A model generated the notes under the pieces. The model made no database searches. It worked only from the letters and a program-made list of their open reading frames with translations, and was not told the origin of the DNA. Shown here in pieces: positions 56,472 to 64,000 of a DNA stretch of 64,000 nucleotides. The stretch lies in contig BGKB01000082.1 in assembly GCA_003116975.1 (NCBI GenBank), forward strand, positions 70,275 through 134,274, written 5' to 3'. The stretch comes from Aurantiochytrium sp. KH105 (lineage: Eukaryota; Sar; Bigyra; Thraustochytrida; Thraustochytriidae). Position 1 is the first letter of the stretch; each line of letters begins with the position of its first letter. The position numbers were made by a program, and so were the translations under genes.

Positions 56472-56904
56472 ACTTTGCAACGCCGGCGCGCGCGCGCGCC
56501 CGTGACGAGTCTTTCTTGCTTGCTTGCTTGGAAGCGGCAAAAGTCAACGAAGAGATCAAGTTTGAGTGGGATTCTACAACATGATGGTGCTGCAAAAGAT
56601 GAGCAAACGTGTAGACATTTGGCAAGGTGATTGCTGACTGCAAAGCTGAGCGGAGCTGAGCTTTTAATTTGGATATCGTGGAGAATAGCTAGCCGCAAGT
56701 CCGAGCGATGATAAGGGCCACTTCCTTGAGGGTCAACGCGCGCTCTGCGAGGGAGGATGCGTGTATTCGCAGCTGAAGGCCGACCAACCCTGTGGTTCTG
56801 CCCAGAAAAAGCAGAGTGACAAGAATTTCTGCGCTTCAATCTTTCTGCTAATAAAAGGATATCAAACTGGTTGGTAAAGACCTACCACTAACTAAACATA
56901 ATGA
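56472..56904. other. Intergenic region upstream of the polycystin gene
   Basis: 433 bp between the polycystin start and the ROCO gene 3' end (both minus). A TTGC tetranucleotide run lies at about 56516-56532, like those in the leaders of the genes at 815 and 7289. No gene. Confidence 0.6.
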
Positions 56905-59900
56905 TCAATTGGCTTCGGCTCCTTCAATGCGCGCGACGAGCTCATTGTAAAAGCCCTGGGCCAAGTACAGACGGCGCTGAAAGGGCATAGACTCTGCCTC
57001 ACGAAAAAGATGTTTTGCATTACGCGGGGCCGTCTTTGGGTACGTGGAGAAATTGGCAAAGCCAACGCGATTCGGGTCACTCTCGTGGACGAGAAGAATG
57101 GGCCTCTTTGCCTGCAAGGCAGTCTCGAGCTCCATGCAAACCGACCTGGAGCCAAAAACGGTCTTTGTAAGAAACAACAGGTAGCACTTCGAAGCGCGAA
57201 TGCTGTTCTGCATTTGCTCCCTCGATAGGTTCCCATCCGCTCGCTGGTCCACCCACACTTTGAGTCCGCGGTTGATGAGCTTGTCGGCCATGAGGTTGCA
57301 TGCATCTCCGGCTTCGACCTGCTTATGGCTCAGGAAAACATGATATTGCAGATCTGAGCTCAAAGGAAAACTAGGAGGACTCTCAGCCGTGCCATCCTGA
57401 TTTTCCTCCTCGTCCTCCTTGAGAGAACCATCTTCGAAGAACGGCACAAAGTCTGCCAGTTTGGCATTTTTCGTGCCAATTGCCGGCAGGGACTCTACGC
57501 CGGACTCGAAAGCATCAACGATGTCGTCGTACGAAACGAGGATGGACGGGTTCTTGGGCGATTGCAACAAAAGATCCCACGGCAGATCTCGAAACATGGC
57601 ATCGCGTGCGCCTTGAAACATGCTCACGAGCATCTTGAGCGTGCTTGCTGGCTTGTCCGAATCTTTCTCCACGCGAATCCAAATCTTGTCGTCTATTTGC
57701 TCGAGGGCGAACACAGAAAGGCCGAAACGAATGATGGCCTGCCTTCCTGCAAGCTGGGGTGCGTGCTTTCGCGATCCAATGTCACCACTGTACTGGGCGC
57801 AGAGTGAGAGCAAACGCGCAAAGACGCCATCTGGAAGAAAGAACTCTGAAAAATCGAGCACACAAGTCAAGCCAATGTCCATCTCGGCAATCTTTGCATC
57901 AAGGTCATCGCTTATCGCGGTCTTGAGGAGACTGCTCACTAGATAGAGAGGCCCATCATCCCGCGACTTGCGCAGTAACTTTTCTGAGAATGCCCAATCT
58001 GACAGCAGCATTGTATCGCGCATGAACTCCAAGAGATAGGCGACCTCCTCGTCATCCCATAGAAAACTGAGCAAGGCAAATGTACCGATGCCTTTGTCGC
58101 GCAAGAGCTTGAAGTCGTCGTCGAGCTCGAGATCCGAAAGTTTCTCGTCATAGTAAATCAATTCCACGTGAATGTCATCCGCGATGACCCGGGCAAGCTT
58201 GTTTAAGAGCCACTGTGGGTTCAAGACGACCTTGTCATGCAAGGTATCGGTGGTGCGCAAATGCACAACCATGCCGAGCTCGTGAAAGTACTTGAGCAGC
58301 TCGTCAGTCTGATCGCCGGCGTGATACTTCTCCGCCAGCTCCTGGACCACTTCGAACGGCACGTGATCGCAATCGAGCATCATGAGGTCATCGATAACCT
58401 TGAGCCAGCGCAGCGATATCTTTTGCGACACTGAGTCGAGCTTTGACGCGGTTCGTTCGACGGCGTTGCGCAGCTCGACTGCGCGATCCTTCGCAGTACT
58501 CATGTTGTCGAGCGGGAAAAAGCTCACTTTCTGCAATGAGTTTTTGACAAGCTTGACGCCGTGAAGAGCTTGTAGATCGTTGCGAAGAACCGCTTCCACG
58601 GCTTGTAAGCTATCGAGCGCCTGATCGTAGTGAGTTCCGACCAAAATTACGGGGGCCTTGGGCGCGTGGAGCTTGACTGAGTTAAGCCAAAAGCTCAGGT
58701 AGTCCAGAGCGAGCTCGGTGTCTTGTAGCAGCTCCTTCATGTTGAAGACGAGCATGTAAACCCCTTCTTGCGTGAGGAAGATGTGATGCAGCGTGTAAAA
58801 GACGTCCTGACCGGCATAGTCCCAGATGGTAAAGCTGATTGTCTGGCCGGACGGGGTTGTGCCGGCCATATTTTCGATCTCTGCGATATCAAAACGTTGG
58901 GCTACCTCAGCCTCGGCAACGAGCTCCACCTCCTCCTCAGCAACGAACGTTTGAGCAGAAAGCCGCCGACGCCCCGGAAGCATGCTCGAAGCGCGTCGAC
59001 TGATGCGATTGCGCAAAGTTGGACGTTTCCTGGTGCGCATACGCAAGGCTGCCGCACGCATCGCTTGGCGTTTAAAGCCGCTATCAAAGGCTTCCTCACT
59101 CCAAAACTCTGCACTGGTCCTCCTGAGCTCGACGCCCACCGTCGAAATGTGCACCTTTTCCGGCATCATGCCCAACAACGAGCGCACCGTGGATGTCTTG
59201 CCGGCGGCGCCCTGGCCAATGATCATGAGCTTGCAGCGGCCCAGCTCGCCTGGGTCTCCGTTCGCTAGTGCCGCTTTGAGTGCGTCCTGCGCCGCTGCTG
59301 CAGCGGCGTCAAGCTCGAGTGCTTCGAGAACATTCGTAATTGGTTGCGCGGCCTCTGTGCCGTCGAGCGCAAACTTGAGAGCGCCTGTGTTCGCGTTCCA
59401 GATACGCACGCTCTTGCCGTACGACCCGCTCACGATTTCTGAACCCAAGAGAGACACCGATCGCGCATAGTGCGAGAGGCCTTGCAGCACGCGCAGCTGA
59501 GCTCCTGTTTGTGCGTTCCAGAGTCTGACCGTCTTGTCGTCGGAACCGCTAACGATGGAATCTCCCTCGATGGCGACGGACGAGACCGTGGCGGTATGCC
59601 CCTCGAGCACATGGATGAGCGTGAAGGAAGGCACAGCGTATACTCTGACCTTGCCATCGTTGGCCCCGCTCACCATGTACATGTTGTCCAATGCAACCGA
59701 CATGACCCAGCCAGTCGCCTCCCTGAGTTTGTGGCGCTGGTCACCGCTGGCGCGGTCAAAGACCCGCACGGTCGCGTCGCTGAGCCCGGCCACGATCCAA
59801 TCTTCGTTGGCGGCAAGCCCGCGGACCGCCGCTTCGGCGTGAATCGTTTGCGTGCACGCACCGCTGACTGTGTCCCAGATACGAATGGTCTTGTCGTAAG

Positions 59901-60207
59901 ATGCTGACAGCACCTCGTCGCCATCAAGGATGACACTCCAGACGTTGTTGGTGTGACCCTCCAACGCGTGCAGGACGGTGGCGGAGCTCAGGTCGATGAG
60001 GAAGAGTCCGCCACCTCGCGTCCCCACGGCGGCCAGCATGCCCTGCGCGGCCACCGAGTACGCCGGCTTTTTGTTGGGCATCTGCATCTCGAGCACCAGG
60101 GCGCCCTCCTTGCTCCACGCGCGCAAGGACGCGTCTTGGTCGCTCACGGCCAGGACGAGGTCCGCGGTCTGCGCGACGCCAAGCACATAGCCCTGAATCA
60201 GGCTCAT
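56905..60207 (-). CDS. WD40-Roc-COR-TIR protein (ROCO family)
   Basis: 1100 aa from Met at 60207 (MSLIQGYVLGVAQTADLVLA); the ORF is open to 60726 through Arg/poly-Asp sequence. Six to seven WD repeats (~5-285; VLSASYDKTIRIWD, IVSGSDDKTVRLWNAQTG). The Roc GTPase has P-loop GQGAAGKTS (331-339), switch II WDYAGQ (462-467) and G4-like VGTHYD (523-528); a basic ~90-aa insert (RMRTRKRPTLRNRISRRASS) lies between P-loop and switch II. COR ~570-870. The C-terminal TIR (~953-1100) has YHVFLSHKQVEAGD, GLKVWVDQRADG and SVCMELETALQAKRPILLV, with the candidate NADase Glu near 1026. ROCO proteins are GTP-regulated dimeric switches. TIR output suggests NAD cleavage or scaffolded stress signalling. Confidence 0.9.
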   Translation of the reverse strand: MSLIQGYVLGVAQTADLVLAVSDQDASLRAWSKEGALVLEMQMPNKKPAYSVAAQGMLAAVGTRGGGLFLIDLSSATVLHALEGHTNNVWSVILDGDEVLSASYDKTIRIWDTVSGACTQTIHAEAAVRGLAANEDWIVAGLSDATVRVFDRASGDQRHKLREATGWVMSVALDNMYMVSGANDGKVRVYAVPSFTLIHVLEGHTATVSSVAIEGDSIVSGSDDKTVRLWNAQTGAQLRVLQGLSHYARSVSLLGSEIVSGSYGKSVRIWNANTGALKFALDGTEAAQPITNVLEALELDAAAAAAQDALKAALANGDPGELGRCKLMIIGQGAAGKTSTVRSLLGMMPEKVHISTVGVELRRTSAEFWSEEAFDSGFKRQAMRAAALRMRTRKRPTLRNRISRRASSMLPGRRRLSAQTFVAEEEVELVAEAEVAQRFDIAEIENMAGTTPSGQTISFTIWDYAGQDVFYTLHHIFLTQEGVYMLVFNMKELLQDTELALDYLSFWLNSVKLHAPKAPVILVGTHYDQALDSLQAVEAVLRNDLQALHGVKLVKNSLQKVSFFPLDNMSTAKDRAVELRNAVERTASKLDSVSQKISLRWLKVIDDLMMLDCDHVPFEVVQELAEKYHAGDQTDELLKYFHELGMVVHLRTTDTLHDKVVLNPQWLLNKLARVIADDIHVELIYYDEKLSDLELDDDFKLLRDKGIGTFALLSFLWDDEEVAYLLEFMRDTMLLSDWAFSEKLLRKSRDDGPLYLVSSLLKTAISDDLDAKIAEMDIGLTCVLDFSEFFLPDGVFARLLSLCAQYSGDIGSRKHAPQLAGRQAIIRFGLSVFALEQIDDKIWIRVEKDSDKPASTLKMLVSMFQGARDAMFRDLPWDLLLQSPKNPSILVSYDDIVDAFESGVESLPAIGTKNAKLADFVPFFEDGSLKEDEEENQDGTAESPPSFPLSSDLQYHVFLSHKQVEAGDACNLMADKLINRGLKVWVDQRADGNLSREQMQNSIRASKCYLLFLTKTVFGSRSVCMELETALQAKRPILLVHESDPNRVGFANFSTYPKTAPRNAKHLFREAESMPFQRRLYLAQGFYNELVARIEGAEAN

Positions 60208-60511
60208 GGCTGCGGCGCGTTCGCACGGCAAAGGGGCTACCGCGAGCAGCGCAGCGGAGAGGCCAGCTTGCCTCGGGGCGCGCAGACGGCGAGCCGCTGC
60301 GCGCAAGGAGCTCGTCGTTTCGCCCTCGTTTCCGGGTCTGGAGCTCGTCGTTTTGCCCTCGTTTCGGGTCTGGCTGACTGTAGTATCACGAATTGGGGCT
60401 CGCTTCCGAGTGCGTCGGCGCGGGTGTGCGCTACGCACAAGGGGAACCCCAAGGGGAACCTCACCGTGAGGGACGCCGTCTTCATCCATCGTCACCTCGA
60501 CCGCCAGGACC

Positions 60512-60547
<36 letters not shown>

Positions 60548-61280
60548 GGCAGACGGAGGAGGAGCTGGAGGAGGAGAACGAGAAGCGGGAGCGCAGAGGG
60601 TGCGTCACGGCAGGTGAGGCTCGAGGTCCGTCGCCGACGCACGTGCAGCCTGCTTGAGTGTGCGTTCCGACCTGAGTGTGCGCTCGGCCACTGCGGACCG
60701 CGCTTCTCGGGAGAACGCGGAAACAAAGGAAAGAAAGGTAGAAAGATAGAAAAACGAACTTTGCGTGCTGCCAGAAGTGGCGCTGGTGACGCGTGAGCAA
60801 CAAATGGCGTATCGCGGGCGGGCTAGAGATTCCTCAGCCTCTCTCGTCCCCAGCATGCCAGCATCATGGTGCCAGCATGCCAGCATGCCAGCCACACCAG
60901 GGAGGCGGGCAAGATACGCGGGATGCAGAATTCCTGGCAGATGATAAGATTCACGCGACCCGATCATCATACCAAGATGCGGCGCTGTGGAAGCATGACA
61001 GGCTCGCAACTTCTCTGTCCTCACTGTCAGCTCGCTTTATCTTTCTTTCTCGTCACGGTGCTGCTGGTTTCGCGCAGACCATTAAATTTCACAAATTGGG
61101 GTCTTCGGATACCCCTGTGGGGCTCGCGTCAACGGCTACATGAAGAGGCGAGGAAAAGAGGCGAGGCGAGGCGAGCACCGTGAGGTGATCGTGAACGGGT
61201 TTGGGTTGGCGTGCATTCCATTCTATTCCAAGGCCCGACCGAACGCGGCGCGCATCGCGCGCTCGTGGGTGATTTCTACG
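60208..61280. other. Divergent intergenic region, repeat-rich
   Basis: 1.07 kb between the ROCO start and the low-complexity protein start. It contains a ~32-bp tandem duplication (60308-60372), a GAGGAC run (60513-60546) and CCAGCATG direct repeats (60853-60893). It probably holds both promoters; no gene is supported. Confidence 0.55.
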
Positions 61281-61883
61281 ATGGCGTACGATCAAGGAGG
61301 ATACGGCCCCCCAGTGGGGTACGGAAACTATGCGCCTGGTCCGTGGCAGGCTTCGCCGCTAATGGCTGCAGGGGGAAATGCGGTCCTTTCAGGCAATAAT
61401 CCGTACGCGGGAAATGCCACAAGATCGCAATTGACGGCGGCCAACTTTGGCGGGGGCCAGCAGAGCATGTACGAGCGCGCGCCCGGACGATTTGCTGGCC
61501 AGAGTACGCGGTCAAGTATCACGGTTGCCAACTTTGGGGGAGACCCATCGCTGGGATTCGTTTCTCGACCCCCGAATGCATACGCTCCCCAGTATGCGTA
61601 CACGGCTCAGCAGAGCCCGTCGCCGCATCAGTATTCACATCCATCATCGTTTGGCAACAGCGGGGGGGGCTATCACACTGCACAAGGATGCACAATCATG
61701 TCTTCTCCATCCCATGTGCCACAAGAATCGTGCGTCTCGCCTATGGGTTCGCCCAAGCTCGGTGTCTCGCCTGCGGTAGAGAAAATGATTCGTGAAATTG
61801 CCGAATTGCGTGTGAAAAATGGCGAGCTCGAAGACTATGTTCGCCTCTTGGAGCAGCGTCTTTCAAGGTACGAAAATGTGTAA
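61281..61883 (+). CDS. Prion-like low-complexity protein with C-terminal coiled coil
   Basis: 200 aa from Met at 61281 (MAYDQGGYGPPVGYGNYAPG); an upstream Met at 61140 is possible. Residues 1-145 are Gly/Tyr/Gln/Pro/Ser/Asn-rich with an internal duplicate (TRSQLTAANFGG and TRSSITVANFGG). The C terminus (~165-200, VEKMIREIAELRVKNGELED) is a heptad-patterned coiled coil ending YVRLLEQRLSRYENV. The composition recalls condensate-forming RNA-granule or cytoskeletal adaptors; the coiled coil should oligomerise. No family is recognised. Confidence 0.7.
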   Translation: MAYDQGGYGPPVGYGNYAPGPWQASPLMAAGGNAVLSGNNPYAGNATRSQLTAANFGGGQQSMYERAPGRFAGQSTRSSITVANFGGDPSLGFVSRPPNAYAPQYAYTAQQSPSPHQYSHPSSFGNSGGGYHTAQGCTIMSSPSHVPQESCVSPMGSPKLGVSPAVEKMIREIAELRVKNGELEDYVRLLEQRLSRYENV

Positions 61884-62326
61884 TTTGAATATTTTGCAAA
61901 TGTGTAACTATACCATGGTATGGCAGGCTAGGACGTTCTTCTTTATGACACAAAGCAGCTTGAGAAAGCTACTACGTTCGAGCACCGACAGACTACGTGG
62001 GCTATGACAGCAGTCTCGGCCGTGACTATGTCGCGTTAGTTTGGACTGTCCCTGCCATCGCAAGTTCACCGGGGATCGTCGCCGGTGTGCTGGATGCGGT
62101 TTGCAGGGCATGGCTCACCGCGACGCGTCCGACGTTCTCGATGCCAAATCTAGTCAAGTCGTCTGTCCTCCAGTCTCAAAACCATATTTCATTTTGCGAT
62201 TCTCACCCTTTGAGAGAGACTTGGAGATCAGGGCTGCAATCATTGCTTGCCTTCGCTTTTGCTAGCTTCAAGAACAAATGTACCAGCCTCAGGGCTCGGA
62301 CTCTCAGAACAACATGGAAAAGAAGA
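61884..62326. other. Convergent 3' intergenic region
   Basis: 443 bp between the 3' ends of the low-complexity protein gene and tyrosyl-tRNA synthetase. Nothing recognised. Confidence 0.6.
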
Positions 62327-64000
62327 TCACTTTTTAGAGGCACGCTTAATAAAGTTCTGCACGAGCTTCTTGGACTTGTCGACGGACTTGAAGCCGGCAG
62401 CAAGAGACTTGTAGGTGGCCTCGGCAGCGCGCGTGACAGCGGCCTTGAGGTCGGCAGGATGAATTTCTTCGGCGGCAAAACTCGCAGCCAAGTCGTCGGC
62501 GCTCTCAAAGGTCTTGGAACCGCCCGACTGAACGACCAAATCAACCTTTTCGCCCTGGTGGAGCACGAGATCCTGCAGCAAAAGAAGGGGGGGATTCCAG
62601 TCCGTATTTTTCGGCTCGCAAAAGGCCTGCTTGAGCTTCTTCTTGACGTCCGGCTGAAAGTCGTCAAAAACTTCAAGTTGGGTCGTGTTCGCAGCGTCGA
62701 GTGCAGAAGTGATTGAGGTAACCTCGGGCACTGCGGTGACTTGAGGCGGGGCAAAGGCGTCAGCCTGGGAAGCGCACGACTCAATGTAGGTCGCCGCAAG
62801 TTCGTGGAGGCTCTTGCGCTGCGGGTTCGACTCATACACGACACGAGGTGCAAGGGAAAGCACGCTTCCGACATGCATGAGCGCGGCGAGGACCGGGCCA
62901 GCCTGCGTCTCGTCCGGGTTGATGGCCTCCAAGACGTCTTGGAGCTGAAAATGACGGCCCACGTTGATGACGCTGACCCAGTAGTCGCTCGGGTCCATCA
63001 GCATGACCTCGCTCTGGCGAAGGACCTCGACGCCCTCGAGCGCGCCTAGGGCGCCAAGGGCAGACACGAAAACATCGTAATAGGCCGCAACACACTCGGT
63101 AGCCTTGAGCTTTTTGTCGCCTGCAAAGGTGTTGCACGCCACAGCGTCGAGGTCCGGGACATAGAGAACGACCCGGCCACCCGAGGCATCCTTGCAAGCG
63201 GCACGGAGACTAGCGCGAGTGCCGAGGACGTCGCCGAGAGACATGTGTGGAACGCCAAGGGGCGGAAGCGGCGCAAAGACGGCAGAAATCTCGCCAGGCG
63301 CAGCGACCTTGGTGTTGCGCTTCAGCCGCGTGGGTGGCTTGGCGCTTTCGCGCTTGTACTGGCGGACAAGCGCAAGAATTTCACGAGCGTGGTCATTTGT
63401 CTCAAAGTGGTCGCGGACGGGCTGCATGAGGCGGTTCACGCAGTCTGCGATACTCTTTTTCATGTCGTCTTCCGAGAGGGAGCCTCCCAAGAACGCCTCC
63501 TTGACAGCAGCAAAGGTTTCGTACGTCTTGCCGCCTGCCTCAAAGACGGACCCGGGCTGACTCATGACAATGTGTTCGACGTAGTCGAGGCAAGGGTTCT
63601 TGAGGACTCCGTCCTCCTCGGGCTCCTTGGGGCAGTACGCGATTCTCATCTTGCGCTCGACTTCATCGGGCGGGTCCTCCATGAAGATGGCACTGTCTGG
63701 GTTCGATTTGCTCATCTTGGCCTGACCCTGCGCGAGGCCGTAGAGCATGTGATGCGAGAGAATGACGGGCTTGAGTTTGCGTCCGATCGAGTCGCAGTAT
63801 TCGCGCGCGAGCATGTTCACCTTGCGCTGGTCCATGCCGAGCTGGCAAATGTCCGCCTTGAGAAAGAAGATGTCGGTACACTGCATGAGCGGGTACATGA
63901 TTTGTGCAGCTGTGAGGTTGTTCTCGAGACGGCCCATGATCTGACAGCACTTTTTGATGCGGGCCAGCGTGAAGCGCTTGGCAATGTCGAGCATCTGGTC
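62327..64000 (-). CDS. Tandem (pseudo-dimeric) tyrosyl-tRNA synthetase, 5' end outside the window
   Basis: At least 557 codons; the frame is open through the right edge, so the N terminus with the HIGH motif is missing. The first unit contains ICQLGMDQRKVNMLAREYCD, PVILSHHMLYGLAQGQ and the class I KMSKSNPDSAIF loop, as in eukaryotic/archaeal TyrRS. A second TyrRS-like unit follows (from about GVPHMSLGDVLGTRASLRAA): its FDDFQPDVKKKLKQAFCEP and KTFESADDLAASFAAEEIHP align with MEDPPDEVERKMRIAYCPKE and KTYETFAAVKEAFLGGSLSE of unit 1, but it has no KMSKS. The same double-length plan is described for trypanosomatid TyrRS, where one half is catalytic and the other structural. It charges cytosolic tRNA-Tyr. 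Confidence 0.88.
   Translation of the reverse strand, partial: DQMLDIAKRFTLARIKKCCQIMGRLENNLTAAQIMYPLMQCTDIFFLKADICQLGMDQRKVNMLAREYCDSIGRKLKPVILSHHMLYGLAQGQAKMSKSNPDSAIFMEDPPDEVERKMRIAYCPKEPEEDGVLKNPCLDYVEHIVMSQPGSVFEAGGKTYETFAAVKEAFLGGSLSEDDMKKSIADCVNRLMQPVRDHFETNDHAREILALVRQYKRESAKPPTRLKRNTKVAAPGEISAVFAPLPPLGVPHMSLGDVLGTRASLRAACKDASGGRVVLYVPDLDAVACNTFAGDKKLKATECVAAYYDVFVSALGALGALEGVEVLRQSEVMLMDPSDYWVSVINVGRHFQLQDVLEAINPDETQAGPVLAALMHVGSVLSLAPRVVYESNPQRKSLHELAATYIESCASQADAFAPPQVTAVPEVTSITSALDAANTTQLEVFDDFQPDVKKKLKQAFCEPKNTDWNPPLLLLQDLVLHQGEKVDLVVQSGGSKTFESADDLAASFAAEEIHPADLKAAVTRAAEATYKSLAAGFKSVDKSKKLVQNFIKRASKK

Noticed and set aside
1..64000. tRNA and rRNA genes
   Set aside because: GGTTCGA-type T-arm sequences were looked for on both strands; the few hits lie within coding regions and lack a paired acceptor stem.

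Overview
The window is nuclear DNA from a GC-rich, intron-poor unicellular eukaryote. Genes are single long ORFs separated by 0.2-2.7 kb of very GC-rich, microsatellite-laden sequence, and only two spliceosomal introns can be demonstrated (NUDCD2-like and CENP-S-like genes, both GT..AG and about 100 nt). The mix of eukaryote-only genes (IST1, CABLES, CENP-S, polycystin), large TIR/NACHT/WD40 and ROCO proteins, and mitochondrially targeted malic enzyme and acetolactate synthase suggests a stramenopile protist, most plausibly a labyrinthulomycete/thraustochytrid. That placement is inference from style and gene content, not from a marker gene.

Layout, left to right. 0.8-5.8 kb: a huge ABCG half-transporter carrying a Notum/pectinacetylesterase-like ectodomain that lacks its nucleophile. 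6.2-7.8 kb: a divergent pair, a 4-TM protein and a NUDCD2-like co-chaperone. 8.3-13.8 kb: malic enzyme and a WD40 protein, both on minus. 14.0-15.0 kb: a decayed ribonucleotide reductase large-subunit pseudogene. 16.1-20.3 kb: a TIR-TIR-NACHT-WD40 receptor-like protein with near-identical WD repeats. 22.1-26.8 kb: a xylulokinase-like FGGY kinase and a two-domain ADP-ribosyltransferase. 27.6-30.6 kb: an IST1 (ESCRT) protein and a TPT-family sugar-phosphate transporter. 31.4-36.8 kb: a Ser-rich acidic protein and acetolactate synthase. 39.5-44.9 kb: three uncharacterised proteins, one a long coiled coil. 45.6-51.0 kb: a CENP-S/MHF1 histone-fold protein, a CABLES-like cyclin-box protein and a tensin/auxilin-like pseudophosphatase. 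51.1-56.5 kb: an ELM1/DUF1022 protein and a polycystin channel. 56.9-60.2 kb: a WD40-Roc-COR-TIR (ROCO) protein. 61.3-61.9 kb: a prion-like low-complexity protein. 62.3 kb to the end: a tandem (pseudo-dimeric) tyrosyl-tRNA synthetase whose 5' end lies beyond the window.

Genes are mostly unrelated housekeeping and signalling loci, not an operon. Themes that stand out are innate-immunity-type architecture (two TIR-bearing STAND/ROCO proteins plus an ADP-ribosyltransferase, all NAD-linked families), repeated loss of catalytic residues in otherwise intact domains (Notum-like, ART domain 1, PTEN-like, the second TyrRS half), two independent tandem duplications of gene 3' ends, and a recurring 21-22 bp-spaced GCAAGTG promoter-type motif at four loci. 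No tRNA, rRNA, CRISPR array or intact transposon was seen.
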